Assembly: GCF_963855985.1 (NCBI RefSeq)
Contig: NC_087095.1
Span: 4,412,001 to 4,476,000, forward strand
Direction of reading: 5' to 3'
From: Ostrinia nubilalis
Lineage: Eukaryota; Arthropoda; Insecta; Lepidoptera; Crambidae
DNA length: 64,000 nt
Of the stretch, positions 35,852 through 46,023 are shown one piece after another. Made by a program: the position numbers and the translations under genes. The notes under the pieces are model-generated. The model was not told the DNA's origin, did no database searches, and saw nothing but the letters and a program-made list of their open reading frames with translations. Every line of letters begins with the position of its first letter. Position 1 is the first letter of the stretch.

Positions 35852-36527
35852 AATGGGAAAATTGACAAGCCATCGGAATCGAGCGACAGGGCCCTAGAAG
35901 GTGGTTCATTGATTCCTAGCCCTCCCCCGGGACTAAAATGGGGATTACCGATAATTTGTTTCAGTTTTATTTTAGCAGCTCCACTAGGGGCTAGGATACT
36001 ATGCCTCGGAAATGTGGTTAAGTAATAAAACTATCTAGCCGAAATAAATAGATTAGAAGGTAACCCACAATCTACTGATAGAGAACTTTTATTAGTATAG
36101 AGTAGGTACTTACTAAAGCGTACACAACTTAACATATTCCTTACCTTCAAATTAAAGTCATGACGTCACTTTATAGGTATAAATAATGTTATAAGTAACC
36201 AAACAATATGGAATAGACAGATACTTTAAGAAATAGTAGCTAATTGGTAATAAAACGAATAAGGACTCCTATGTCCTTGTTATGTAAAAGCTCAAAGCTC
36301 AGCACAATTCCCAGACTGTAGAGCTTACCATTATTACGTTCCAGTGCGTTCGCTACCCATGCCAAAACATATGGGAACAAATAAAACTCGCGATCTTGTG
36401 CCAGGCTAATGTGAAAGCCTTTTCTTTTGCTGAATTATGCAAATTTCATTTAAATAACTGACTTTGCAGATTTGCACGCACGCCCTGCGACACGAGTCCA
36501 GAGCAATAGTGCGGCCATGTTTAGTAT
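35852..36527. other. Intergenic stretch, nothing recognised
   Basis: Unassigned DNA between the duplication and the nested elements starting near 36.5 kb. Confidence 0.4.
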
Positions 36528-36804
36528 AGTCCCACTTTGAAACGTCAAGTGGCAAAAATCAAAAACTAACAACCCAATATTGATAGTAGCGCCCTCCTGT
36601 AAATATCATAATTATGTGGTTGTCCAACGTGGCAAAAATCGGAATTAATAATCCAGTATAGATATTATCCCAGATAACAATTTAAACTTGAATCTGACTT
36701 GCAGTAAGTTTGATGTATCAAAAATGAAGCTTTGTTTCAAATTTGCCATGGCAAGTATATAAACTTGAGGCAAGTTTAAATCAAACTTTCTAGTTTCCGA
36801 GCGA

Positions 36805-37330
36805 CAAACTTGCATTAATGTGTTTCTATAAAGTATATGCAAGTTTGCCTTAACAAACTTGCATTATGTCTGCTTCTATAAATTATATGTAAGTTTGCCT
36901 TAACAAACTTGCATTATGTCTGCTTCTATAAATTATATGTAAGTTTGCCTTAACAAACTTGCATTATGTCTGCTTCTATAAATTATATGTAAGTTTGCCT
37001 TAACAAACTTGCATTATGTCTGCTTCTACAGGGTGTTAGGTAAATGGGTATATGAGCCGACACTAGTCCATGTTAACATGGTCATATAAATGGTATGGTG
37101 AAGTCAGGAAATTGATATCTTCATTTTAATTATTTTAATTTTCATACAAATCGGATTTTATAAAATTTATTTTGTATGAAAATTAAAAAAAATAAAATGA
37201 TGATATCTAATTTCTCACTTCACCATACCATTTATATGACCATGTTAACATGGGCTACTGCCGGCTCATATACCCATTTACCTAACACCCTGTATAAATA
37301 ATATGTAAGTTTGCCTTAACAAACTTGCAA
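36805..37330. repeat. 50 bp tandem repeat array, interrupted by a MITE
   Basis: The unit AAGTTTGCCTTAACAAACTT plus GCATTATGTC, TGCTTCTATA and AATTATATGT repeats exactly at 36,841, 36,891, 36,941 and 36,991, with diverged partial units before and after. Each unit opens with a 7 bp inverted pair. The foldback MITE at 37,029 is inserted inside the fourth unit. Confidence 0.85.
37029..37292. mobile_element. 264 bp palindromic MITE, copy 1
   Basis: TIR CAGGGTGTTAGGTAAATGGG and its complement are flanked by TA on both sides. The arms pair almost along the whole length (over 100 bp each), so transcripts would form a long hairpin. Confidence 0.85.
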
Positions 37331-37742
37331 TGAATATGCATGTTTGACATTAAATAAAACAACAAACATAACATATATTTTTTTATTATTTATACTTTTA
37401 TCTTATCTTACTTTAAATGAGAAAAAATCGGTTTCATGGTCGCCGCTATTGGTTTTTTTCTTTATTTTGTGTTTCTGCTCTGAAACAAAAAGAAACAAGT
37501 ATATTTACCACAGGTTAAGACATTATTTTACATTTAATTGTATAAGTTTCTGTACTACTAACAAAATTATGAACTATGTCTGAAATAAATATATTTATAG
37601 TAATCCTTAAAAACTACTATAAGGGTAAGGGGTTATTAGTTAAAATTCTGAAAGGAGCACATCTAAAATTTGTAAATCACTAGGTACATAGTATAAAAGA
37701 AAGTCGCTGTCTGTCTGTCCCTTGTGTAATAATAATGTAATA
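37293..37742. other. Segment between the paired MITEs
   Basis: The end of the tandem array, AT-rich DNA, and at about 37,686-37,740 the 5' portion of a Lep1-type Helitron-like repeat (AGTATAAAAGAAAGTCGCTG). Confidence 0.5.
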
Positions 37743-38006
37743 CAGGATGTTAGGTAAATGGGTATATGAGCCGACACTAGCCCATGTTAACATGGGCATA
37801 TAAATGGTATGTTGAAGTCAGAAATTTCATATCATCATTTTAATTTTTTTAATTTTCATACAAAATAAATTTTATGAAATCCGATTTGTATGAAAATTAA
37901 AATAATTAAAATTAAGATATCAATTTTCTGACTTCACCATACCATTTATATGCCCATGTTAACATGGGCTAGTGTCGGCTCATATACCCATTTACCTAAC
38001 ACCCTG
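37743..38006. mobile_element. 264 bp palindromic MITE, copy 2 (inverted)
   Basis: Same length and TIRs as copy 1, flanked by TA. The asymmetric centre (AAATCGGATTT in copy 1, AAATCCGATTT here) shows it lies in the opposite orientation. Confidence 0.85.
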
Positions 38007-38017
38007 TATATGTATAA

Positions 38018-38180
38018 CTAGCGACCCGCCCCGGATTCGTATGGGGTTCTATTATATAACCTTTCTCATAAATCCCTCTAACTATTGTTGAAAACCGCAT
38101 CAAAATCCGTTGCGTAGTTTTAAAGATTTAAGCATATGTATATAGGAACAGACAGCGACAGCAACTTTGTTTTATACATA
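38018..38180 (-). mobile_element. Helitron-like (Lep1-type) repeat, nested
   Basis: The minus-strand copy ends with the CTAG at 38,018-38,021 and hairpin GCGACCCGCCCCGG, and carries AAAATCCGTTGCGTAGTTTT. Immediately after it, 38,189-38,223 is the 3' end of a plus-strand copy (GGGGCGGGTCGCTAG). The arrangement suggests insertion into an older plus-strand copy that begins near 37,686. Confidence 0.6.
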
Positions 38181-38265
38181 TGTATAATACATGTACCCGT
38201 GTGAAGCCGGGGCGGGTCGCTAGTGTAAAATAAAATACATCTAATGTAAATAAATTAAATCTTAC

Positions 38266-39748
38266 CTTCTTGAAAGTCTAACTTTAGCTTGATTTAGCCA
38301 ATCACTTATAATTTCTTTTAGACTGTCTTCAGTTACATCTTCGTTGATTTTTCTACATATTTCTGAAAAATAAAATAGAAATAATTAACACTAACAAACA
38401 CGAATGATTCAGAAAATAATAGTAGTAGGTATATTGAGAGATATACAGGTGTATCTAAATGAATTCATTGGCAACCTTGCAGGGGGAAGCTCAGACCATC
38501 ATTATGAACAACTTTATTTTCGTGATCAGTTTTTGTATGAAAACAGGAAAAATTGGTCATAGGAAAATTTCATAATGATGGTCTGAGCCACCCCCTGCAA
38601 GGTTGCCTATGAATTCATTTACACCCTGTATAAGTTTGTAATAAAATAAAGGTACTTACGAAAGATTAATTTATAGGTTTCTGTACTCATAAATGACTTT
38701 TTATTCAAATTTTTCATCTGTTTCCCAGTTAACGAATACAACTCGGCTACATCATCTAGAATTATTCGTCTCAACATATTAGTCGTAAGGCTTCTTACAT
38801 TTCTGCCGCCAATACCAGACAAAAATGACATCTGAAATTTAATTAAAGTAGCATTAGAATGTTTTCATAGAATAATAAAATTTGCCCTGTGTTTAAGTAT
38901 TTAATTTATACATACTATTGCCTGTATTCTTGTTTATTTTTAAATGGTCATCGAAATTATTAAAACTTGCAATATCTTTACTGGTAGACTTGCCAAAAGT
39001 TCTGAAAGACCTGCATTGTCATCTGTTGGTGAAAATGTTTCTTCGGACCTAGCTAACGGTAAATCCAATTTTCTATTGATTTCAGCCATTTGGTTAGCTA
39101 GGTCTGACACAATCTGAATCATATGACTCTGCTGTATAGCATATTGCTTGTTTGTAATGCACTCTGTAACAAATAAAAAAACATGGAAAAGTCATAACTA
39201 AAACAAGTGAAAATATGAAATTTTGTCACATTGCATCTTTGACGAGAGAAGCTCATTGCATGTTATAAAAACCTGTTACCTGATTGGCAGTTAACAGCTT
39301 TGAGTTGTGTTTGCTTGGCCTCTTTAGAACCGGAGGTGACTGGGTAATTTACAGCAGACATTATGTCCACTGTCACTTCATTTGTAACATCATTTTCTGC
39401 TTCGTCTGAGTCCAAATTTCAGGTTTCTTCCGCTTTTTTTAAATGTAATCGTGCTTCACCATAAGTTTCTGAAATAAATAAAAAAGTCTCACAATAGTAA
39501 AATCTAGTTATAACTTAGCAATACAAAAATAAAGAAAATTATTTTACCATAACTTTTAAGTATTTTTATTTGATATTGTGACCATGTTGCTTCAGGTGCA
39601 GGCATCTTCTTCAAGTTTGTTTTTGATTTCTTCAGTGCATACATTAGGGTAATAACAAGTGTTGGTATCTTAACCACTTTGATGAAACTATGCCAGGAGC
39701 ATCATCTTCATCTAAAAATGTAACCAAAAAAAATTTTTTTGATTCCAT
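38266..39748 (-). pseudogene. DUF4806-domain gene, five exons, broken
   Basis: Minus-strand exons with AG/GT borders: about 39,748-39,548 (starts at an ATG; MESKKFFLVTFLDEDDAPG ... SSKWL, then MPAPEATWSQYQI in a shifted frame), 39,468-39,280 (YGEARLHLKKAEET), 39,163-38,916 (DLANQMAEINRKLDLP ... DIASFNNFDDHLK), 38,831-38,660 (SFLSGIGGRNVRSLTTNMLR) and 38,362-38,266 (INEDVTEDSLKEIISDWLNQ). This is the layout of the insect repeat-associated family with an N-terminal W-containing domain and a C-terminal DUF4806. Lesions: frameshift with TAA near 39,645, TGA at 39,419-39,421, and a one-base frameshift near 38,982. Its function is unknown. A MITE sits in the last intron. Confidence 0.75.
38446..38628. 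mobile_element. 183 bp TA-flanked MITE in a DUF4806 intron
   Basis: TIRs include CCTTGCAGGGGG and CCCCCTGCAAGG plus AAATGAATTCAT on both sides, with terminal CAGGTG/CACCCTG and flanking TA. It lies between the fourth and fifth DUF4806 exons. Confidence 0.8.
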
Positions 39749-40606
39749 TATGCAAAGTCTGAAACCAAATAACACTATTAATTATAATTATATTATATAA
39801 TAATAGATAGGTATGTAGGAGGAAATTTATGTTACCTTTGCTAAGACATAACTAACAATTTTAAGAATTAAACGAGGTAGGATAAAAGTACATGATAAGG
39901 TGGATAGGATGTTTAGGGGGTATTTTATATTTACATTTACAATTTTGAAGTGCTATGAGTGTAGCATTTTCATAGCAACATGATAATTATTGAAAGGAAA
40001 AACTATGACTTTTCCATCACTGTACAGCAATTAATTTATTTTATTTGAGGATATTTGTTAATTTTAGACGTTCTATTTATGTATTATTTTCCAATTGCAG
40101 TGCAAGACAGGGTCCACGATGTACATTTACAACTTACAATAACACCTTTCTGTTACACATAGATAATTAGAAATAGATATTGAGTAATATGCATAACTAA
40201 ACAGGATCGAACATGCAGGAACTATTTAGGGTTAGGAACACTTGGAACACGTTGCCTGGGTTTGAAAGTAGGTAAATAAGGTTTAAGGGATAGATATGAA
40301 CTACATATTATCATTAATTCTGTTTGTAAAAGTAAAAATAAATGAACTAACCTTTAATCTTCAGCACGTCACGCGTCCAATTCGCACAACAGAAGCGTTT
40401 ATTAAATAAAACACCGTGCAAAACAAAAAAACTTGTAGGTTCTACGTTCTACCACTGATTTTGTGCACTGCAAAACACAAATTAGAGAGTATGCTGCAAA
40501 AGTGCAAAACACTTGGCTGTTTTTTCTTCCGGAACCGGAAGTTTTTGTTTTCTTTTTTATGGCTTCGGGCGAGTGACGTTGGCGTATGACCACTAGTGAT
40601 TATTTG
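39749..40606. other. Interior of the 5.7 kb element, no gene recognised
   Basis: Upstream of the DUF4806 ATG. A splice-acceptor-like TTTGGTTTCAG just before the ATG suggests a further 5' exon in this direction, but none is identifiable. Confidence 0.4.
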
Positions 40607-41074
40607 CAGTGTTGCCAGTCGGGTCTTGTCAGAAATTACCAGAAATATAAAAAAATGTAACCTTTTTGAATAAAAAGTAACCTTCATACGGGGGGGGGGG
40701 GGGGGGGGGTGCGGAGCGATTGTGTAAGGTTGTTCATGGATGGTTCATGTTTACCTAAATTCGAAATTTTGACCATTCCATGAAGACCGAAAGTGACCGG
40801 TCGTATAAAACCGTTTCATGGATTTGCGTTTTATTATCAAAAAAACATTTGCTAAAACTCATTGTCTTTAACAAATAATAAATCAAATTCATGTTTAAAT
40901 GCAGTTTATGACATAATTTTTAAATTGTCACTATTAATATTTTTACTGAATAACCTGTAAAAGTTAATTCTACAATTTCTGAAAAATCACCTAAAAGTAA
41001 CCTTTTCATTAGTGTAACCAATGCAGTTCAAAAGTAACCTAAAAGGTTACAAAAGTAACCTTCTGGCAACACTG
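40607..41074. mobile_element. 468 bp hAT-type MITE with perfect 8 bp duplication
   Basis: The termini CAGTGTTGCCAG and CTGGCAACACTG are exact complements, flanked by ATTATTTG on both sides (40,599-40,606 and 41,075-41,082). It carries subterminal AAAGTAACCTT repeats and a run of 20 G (40,690-40,709). No transposase. Confidence 0.88.
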
Positions 41075-41082
41075 ATTATTTG

Positions 41083-41584
41083 CTCCATGCGTACAGTAGT
41101 ACACATTTAATAAGGCTCACCGATGTACCTGCGCAGAAGACGAATTTAAGTAGCGCGGGAAATGCTATTGACCTATCGGGATACTCCACGCACGGCGCGT
41201 CTTCTTCCTGTGCCGGTATTGGTCAGCGCCGCGTGTCATGTTTGCGCGCGCTGTGCTGTGATGTGACACATGTTAGTCAGCCGCCATACTCTAGAGTGCG
41301 TAGACGCGTTGCTGACAAAAGTACACTTAGTGGCAAAAAAAGTGTTTTATTTTTGTGAGCCTCCAATCTCCGTACATCACATTCACAATTCATTCATAGA
41401 TTCAGCATTAACCTTCTCACATTCGGAAATTCAAATATTTATTTGCCATTTAGTAGAGTACAGTATATTAAAGATATGATAAATAAAATAAAGTGCATTA
41501 TCGTAATTCGCTACAATTATTTATGTAGCATGCAAATTATAACATTTCTAAATTATGGATTAAATACATCCCACAAAAATAATC
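41083..41584. other. GC-richer block and AT-rich DNA inside the 5.7 kb element
   Basis: About 41,100-41,330 is GC-richer, with GCGCGGGAAA (an E2F-like motif) and GCGCCGCGTG. It lies upstream of the DUF4806 gene and could be its promoter. No gene was found. Confidence 0.35.
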
Positions 41585-41770
41585 CTACTAATATTATAAA
41601 TGTGAAAGTTTGGATGTCTGGATGTTTGTTACTCTTTCACGCCAAAACTACTGAACGGATTTTGATGAAACTTATAATTGTTTATAACCCAGAATAACAT
41701 ATAGGCTATAATTTATGACGATCTATGACAAACTAAATTTCACGCGGGTGAAACCGCGGGCAAAAGCAAG
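41585..41770 (+). mobile_element. Helitron-like non-autonomous repeat
   Basis: It runs from CTACTAATATTATAAATGTG to the hairpin CGCGGGTGAAACCGCGGGC and AAAAGCAAGT. Closest relative in the window: 14,166-14,356 in the opposite orientation. Confidence 0.6.
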
Positions 41771-42656
41771 TAAATAAATAAATACATATTAGACGCGTAC
41801 ATTGCTCCGATCGATCCTAAAGTATGTAGCAAAAGCACTTGTGTTATGGAAATCGGGAACAACGACGGGTAGCACAAGTGTATTTGTTCTATTTTTTATT
41901 TTTTCTTTTTGTGTCAAATAAAGTTTTTCTTATCTTATCTTATTTATTTAAATACTCTATTAAACTTTTTCAAAAAGATAAATATTTTATTCCCCGTACT
42001 TGGCCTGCAGTGTAATTATGAAATGGGCGGGGCTTGCGCAAGTGCGACGGGGAACATAATCGGAAAAATTTTGTCCTTGTCTGCGTGGCCGAAGATTCAC
42101 GACGCGCCTTATTAAATGTGTACTACTGTATGACAGTTTAACGCAAGTTTGTAACAAACAAAAAACAAACTTGATACTTCATCTTTGAAACATAGCGCAA
42201 AATGCAAACTTGCTTCAAAATTAAAAAAGCCTTGAAACATCATACCTAAATCAAAAAGCTTACAGCAATATTGCCACAAACTTGATTTGTCATATTTGAC
42301 ATGACAATCTAATTTCAAATAAAAATCATGTTTGCAGCAAGTTCGCTTGCTATCTGGGTAGCACCCTCCTGACTATGTCATAGCTGGGACGGTTCGTTGT
42401 TGGACATTTATAGTTTCGGGACTGACAGAAACATGGCATATGCAATCAAATTGAATATGCAAACAATAACGTCAACATTTACTCCTGTACGTTATTAACG
42501 GACAAGTGAAAATAGGCTTTTTGGCAAGCAAAACAGTGACTTTAGTAAATGTTTCAAAACTTTAAATCACAAAATAGGGTAATTAGTATGTATTGTAGTT
42601 ACGACTAGAATAGCTGTTGAAAACTGCCACCTTTTTTTTTTTTTTTTTTTTTTTTC

Positions 42657-42975
42657 GCAGGAAAATACTTTGCGTATACCCGCCGCCTCGGGGGAAGCGA
42701 CGGGTTATGTGGGACTCCCTTGTCGGGTGGCAGCAATAACGGCTGTCACCCGACAAGTATACCCACTAAAAACCTGCGGTGCACCCTCTGCGTTTTACTG
42801 GCACGACGTGGGGTCCTACAGATTCAGACCACGCCGTGCCGACGCATGGCCCAGCCTTTGCCGGGCCTCCCGCGCTAAAGAGGGGGTCTGCCGGTACACT
42901 GGCAGACCCCCCCAGACAGGGTGGGACCGTGCGATGTGATGATGGGCCCCCCGGCCTAACACCTACTGGTCTCAC
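42657..42975 (-). other. 3' UTR of the R1-like LINE with three hairpins
   Basis: Inverted pairs: CTTGTCGGGTGGCAG/CTGTCACCCGACAAG (42,719-42,757, one mismatch), GCACGACGTGG/CCACGCCGTGC (42,801-42,839, one mismatch) and GGGGGTCTGCC/GGCAGACCCCC (42,882-42,911, perfect, 8 nt loop). In R1/R2-type elements 3' UTR structure is what the reverse transcriptase recognises, so these are plausible recognition elements. Confidence 0.6.
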
Positions 42976-44915
42976 CTAGGGAGGCGGAAGGAGGCGAGCG
43001 AATCTCCTCCTTCTTCCCCCCGGCCGTCTGCGCCGGAGCGCGTGGGCTTCGGGATCTACTTCCCTAGCCCGTTCCGCGGTCTCCTTCTGCAGCATCACCT
43101 CTTCGCAGAAGGAGACCATGGCGTCCCACGCGCTCTCGCCCAGGAGCATCGCAACCACGACGCTGGGGAGCGCGAGGTCCGGACCAGTCACCGCAGTCAG
43201 AGCCCGGCGCTGCTGGACCCATGCTGGGCACACCTCAAGGGTGTGCTGAGCCGTATCTTCCGCAGCGCCGCACTCGTGACATTCAGGGCTCGGCTCTCTA
43301 CCGATCAGATGCAGGTACCAACCGAAGCATCCGTGTCCGGTTAGCACCTGCACCAGACGATAGGTGAGGAAGCCGTGCCTCCGATGCACCCACTGGTCCA
43401 GGACCGGGCGGATCGCCTCTATGGTTCTCACGCCATAGCGGCAGTCCACCAGCTCCCGCTCCCAGCGCCGCAGAAGCTCCTCTCGGGCAAGCTCGCGGAC
43501 GCGCTCCACCTCCTCGTATGCCGGGCGCTCCCCTGCCTCGCGCCTCGACGCTCTGAACTGGTAGACCACGTCGAGGACCTCTGCTTCGAGTTCCCATGGG
43601 GGGAGCCCGGCCAAAACGCACGCCGCACCGTGTGATACGGTGCGGTACCCTCTTATCGCCCGCAAAGCGATGGTGCGCTGCGGGCGCCGCAGAGCGGCAC
43701 GGTTCTCTCTGTCGAGAGAACCCACCCATATGGGAGCCCCGTATAGGGCCATGCTCTTTATAACCCCAGCGTAGAGTTTGCGACAGCTCACGCTGGGGCC
43801 CCGCGTGTTAGGCAGCAGTCTGCCCAATGCAGCTGCCGCCCCTGTAAGTTTGGGGGCCAGGCCCTCGAAATGGGCGTGGAAGTTCCACCGCCCGTCCAAC
43901 ACTAGGCCCAGATACTTCATCTGGCCCCCTATCCGCACACGGACACCCTCTATATTGAGGTGGGCACCTGGTGGCGGTCCCTTCCGAGGCCCGTGAAACA
44001 TTAGGGCCTCGGTCTTATGGGGGGCCACTTCCAGGCCCACCGCCCTGATACGGGCCACAACCATTTCGGTGGCCGCCTCTATCCGCAGGCAGAGTTCCGG
44101 CAGGGCCCTTCCTGTGGCCACGACAAGTGTGTCGTCGGCGTAACAAAGCAGGCTCGTCCCTCTAAGGAGCCTGCACCGCAACACACTGTCGTAGCCAATG
44201 TTCCAAAGAGTCGGCCCCAAGGCCGACCCCTGGGGGACCCCGCGGAAAATCCGCTGCTGGACCAGCTCCCCATCCGCGCCAACAAGACTGACCTGTCGGT
44301 CCCGCAGGTAGTCCGCCACTATGACGTGATGAGATAGGCCGGCACTCCGTGATAATGGAGCGCCGACACTATCGTGTCAAAGGGCAGACTATTGAAGGCG
44401 TTGGCGATGTCGAGCGACACCGCCAGTGCCCTTTCGCCGCGGGATACAGCCTCCTCTGTTTTGGACTTCAGGGCGGACAAGGCGTCAAGTGTAGAGCGCC
44501 CCGCCCTGAAGCCGAACTGCCGCTCCGACAGGTTGGGGCCCACGTCATTCAGGTGCTTGGTGAGGCGGGAAACGATGATCCTTTCGAGGACCTTCCCCGC
44601 CTCATCGAGCAGCACGATGGGCCTGTACGCAGACGGGGAGTCGGGCGGCCGACCCTCCTTTCTCAGCAGGCATAGCCGGCCATCCTTCCAGATCTTCGGG
44701 AACTGACTGGTTCTTAGCACCAAGTCAAAGAGTTCCCGAAGACGGTCCTCGTTTTCTTCCACCTGCATGAACAGGCGGAGGATCTTCCCTGGGACCCCAT
44801 CTGGGCCCGGGGCTTTTCTGCTGCCGTGGAGTCGGTCGAGGGCGACGCCAACCTCTACCATTGACACCGGGGGGATTGGAGGCTCCGGTGATTGGGCTCT
44901 ACGGCTGCGGACAGG
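42976..44915 (-). pseudogene. R1-like LINE ORF2, 3' part: reverse transcriptase and C-terminal zinc motif
   Basis: Reading from the hAT insertion: KAPGPDGVPGKILRLF, YRPIVLLDEAGKVLERII, FGFRAGRSTLDAL, DIANAFNSLPF (first catalytic Asp). After a frameshift near 44,322 come RGVPQGSALGPTLWN, YADDT (catalytic pair) and MKYLGLVLDGRWNF. The C-terminus carries CHECGAAEDTAQHTLEVC, the Cys-Cys-His-Cys motif of R1-type ORF2. The frameshift is a single missing base: one frame stops at TAG (44,319-44,321) while the other resumes at once, so the apparent second start (a GTG) is not real. The gene ends at 42,976 with a Pro-rich tail. It is inactive. Confidence 0.85.
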
Positions 44916-46023
44916 TAGGGACACGGTATCGAATAGAAAGTATCGATACTGTACTCATGAGTAGTATCGATAAAAAAGTATCGTACTCGTAAAAGAATCG
45001 ACACAAAAGTATCGATACCTCAAAGTATCGAGTTCTTTTCTCAGGCAGGGCCTACGCCATACGTTAGTTTGTCAATGTTAGTCAGTTCAGTAAGTATCGT
45101 CTGTACCTTCATTCATACAGTAAGAGAAAATGAAAAAGTAACAAATGGTACATATATAATTATAAGGGCTGATTTTCTGAATCGTCGACATCGTCGTTTG
45201 TTTTTTATCTCCTTTTACACTAAAAAGAATAATATAAAATAATCAGTTTCGTGCGCCTATTAAATGACTACAAAACAAATTTTAGGTTATATAAATAAGG
45301 ACCATATAATCATTAAAAAAAATTACCTTGAGGCATCAGAATTAGGGTGTTTCTTTAAATGTTTATTCATGTTTGACGTATTCCCTGACGATTTTAAAGT
45401 TTTGAAACAAATCTTACATTTCACCTCATCTTTGTTAATCTTGACGAAATACTGCCAAACGTCACTCTTGGTAGGCGGCATTCTTTGGATATTGCACTGA
45501 TTCAAATCCCGATACAAACACAGAATAATTGTGAGTGCTGTTCTGAATAGGTTGAAATATCAATAAGTCAATTATCATTTATCAATAATGCAAGAAAATC
45601 ATTAAATATCAACATGTTATAAATAACAACCAACTGTCAGTTAACAACAACGAACGAATGAACCAGAGTTTTTTTTGTATGATTTTTTCGTGAGGTTAGG
45701 CAAAGGGATCTAAGTCCATACAGCTACAGTACAGCCAATGAACCATAGACTAATTAAACAAATGAAATGTGAATCCGGCAACCTACCGGCAACGGAACTA
45801 TCTCTATGAATGAAAGCTTCAGCAAGATTGAACAAGATGGCGTTGCAAATGTTGCCATAAATTATGAATAAATAAAAAAACAAGTAATTTATTCGATACG
45901 ATATCTGTCAAAAGTACTTGGTAAGTAAAAGTATCGAATACAAGTTATCGAGTACAAAAGTATCGGTATCGAAAAGAAACCTACTCGATACCATAAAGTA
46001 TCGATACTTTTTTCGTGTCCCTA
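44916..46023 (-). mobile_element. hAT-type element with TATCGATA subterminal repeats
   Basis: The ends TAGGGACACG and CGTGTCCCTA fit the hAT terminal pattern. GACAGG flanks both sides exactly (44,910-44,915 and 46,024-46,029), i.e. a 6 bp duplication rather than the usual 8. Both terminal 120 bp are packed with TATCGA-type motifs, including four exact TATCGATA octamers (44,941; 44,965; 45,010; 45,999). One BED-finger exon remains and no catalytic transposase domain is seen. It splits LINE ORF2 between endonuclease and RT. Confidence 0.8.
45328..45517 (-). pseudogene. BED-type zinc finger exon of a hAT transposase
   Basis: The minus-strand frame has SDVWQYFVKINKDEVKC, then CKICFKTLKSSGNTSNMNKH and LKKH: the conserved W, CxxC and HxxxxH of a BED finger, the DNA-binding module of hAT transposases. 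The likely start is the ATG of MPPTKSDVW. The exon closes at AG/GTAATT (45,327/45,326), a splice donor. The downstream RNase-H/hATC part is missing, so this is the first exon of a deleted transposase gene. Confidence 0.7.

Larger units (their letters stand above)
36669..42358 (-). mobile_element. 5.7 kb TIR element with CAAACTTG subterminal repeats and DUF4806 cargo
   Basis: Ends: CCCAGATAACAA on the left, and CCCAGATAGCAA as the reverse complement of the right end. Both ends are rich in the inverted pair AAGTTTG/CAAACTT: a 50 bp tandem array on the left (36,805-37,330) and scattered copies at 42,135-42,345 on the right. The element interrupts a small MITE, which supports the boundaries. Inside are a broken minus-strand DUF4806 gene and at least six younger insertions. 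No transposase was found, so the copy is non-autonomous or its transposase was lost. The superfamily is unknown to me. Confidence 0.6.
36528..42432. mobile_element. Interrupted MITE that hosts the 5.7 kb element
   Basis: The left part (36,528-36,668) contains GGCAAAAATC twice and ATCCAGTATAGAT. The right part (42,359-42,432) contains GCACCCTCCTGAC and AGCTGGGAC. Together they parallel the intact foldback family member at 7,396-7,541 (AAAAATCGGA ... GGCACCC ... GGACAG). The two parts are separated by the TIR element at 36,669-42,358. Confidence 0.4.

Noticed and set aside
36841..37027. CRISPR array
   Set aside because: Units are contiguous 50 bp tandem repeats without unique spacers, in a eukaryotic transposon.
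42632..42655. T-rich promoter element
   Set aside because: It is the poly(A) tail of the minus-strand LINE, bounded by the target duplication.
42976..44319. A separate gene starting at 44,319
   Set aside because: The start is a GTG inside the RT domain, one base out of register with the preceding frame; it is the same ORF2 after a frameshift.
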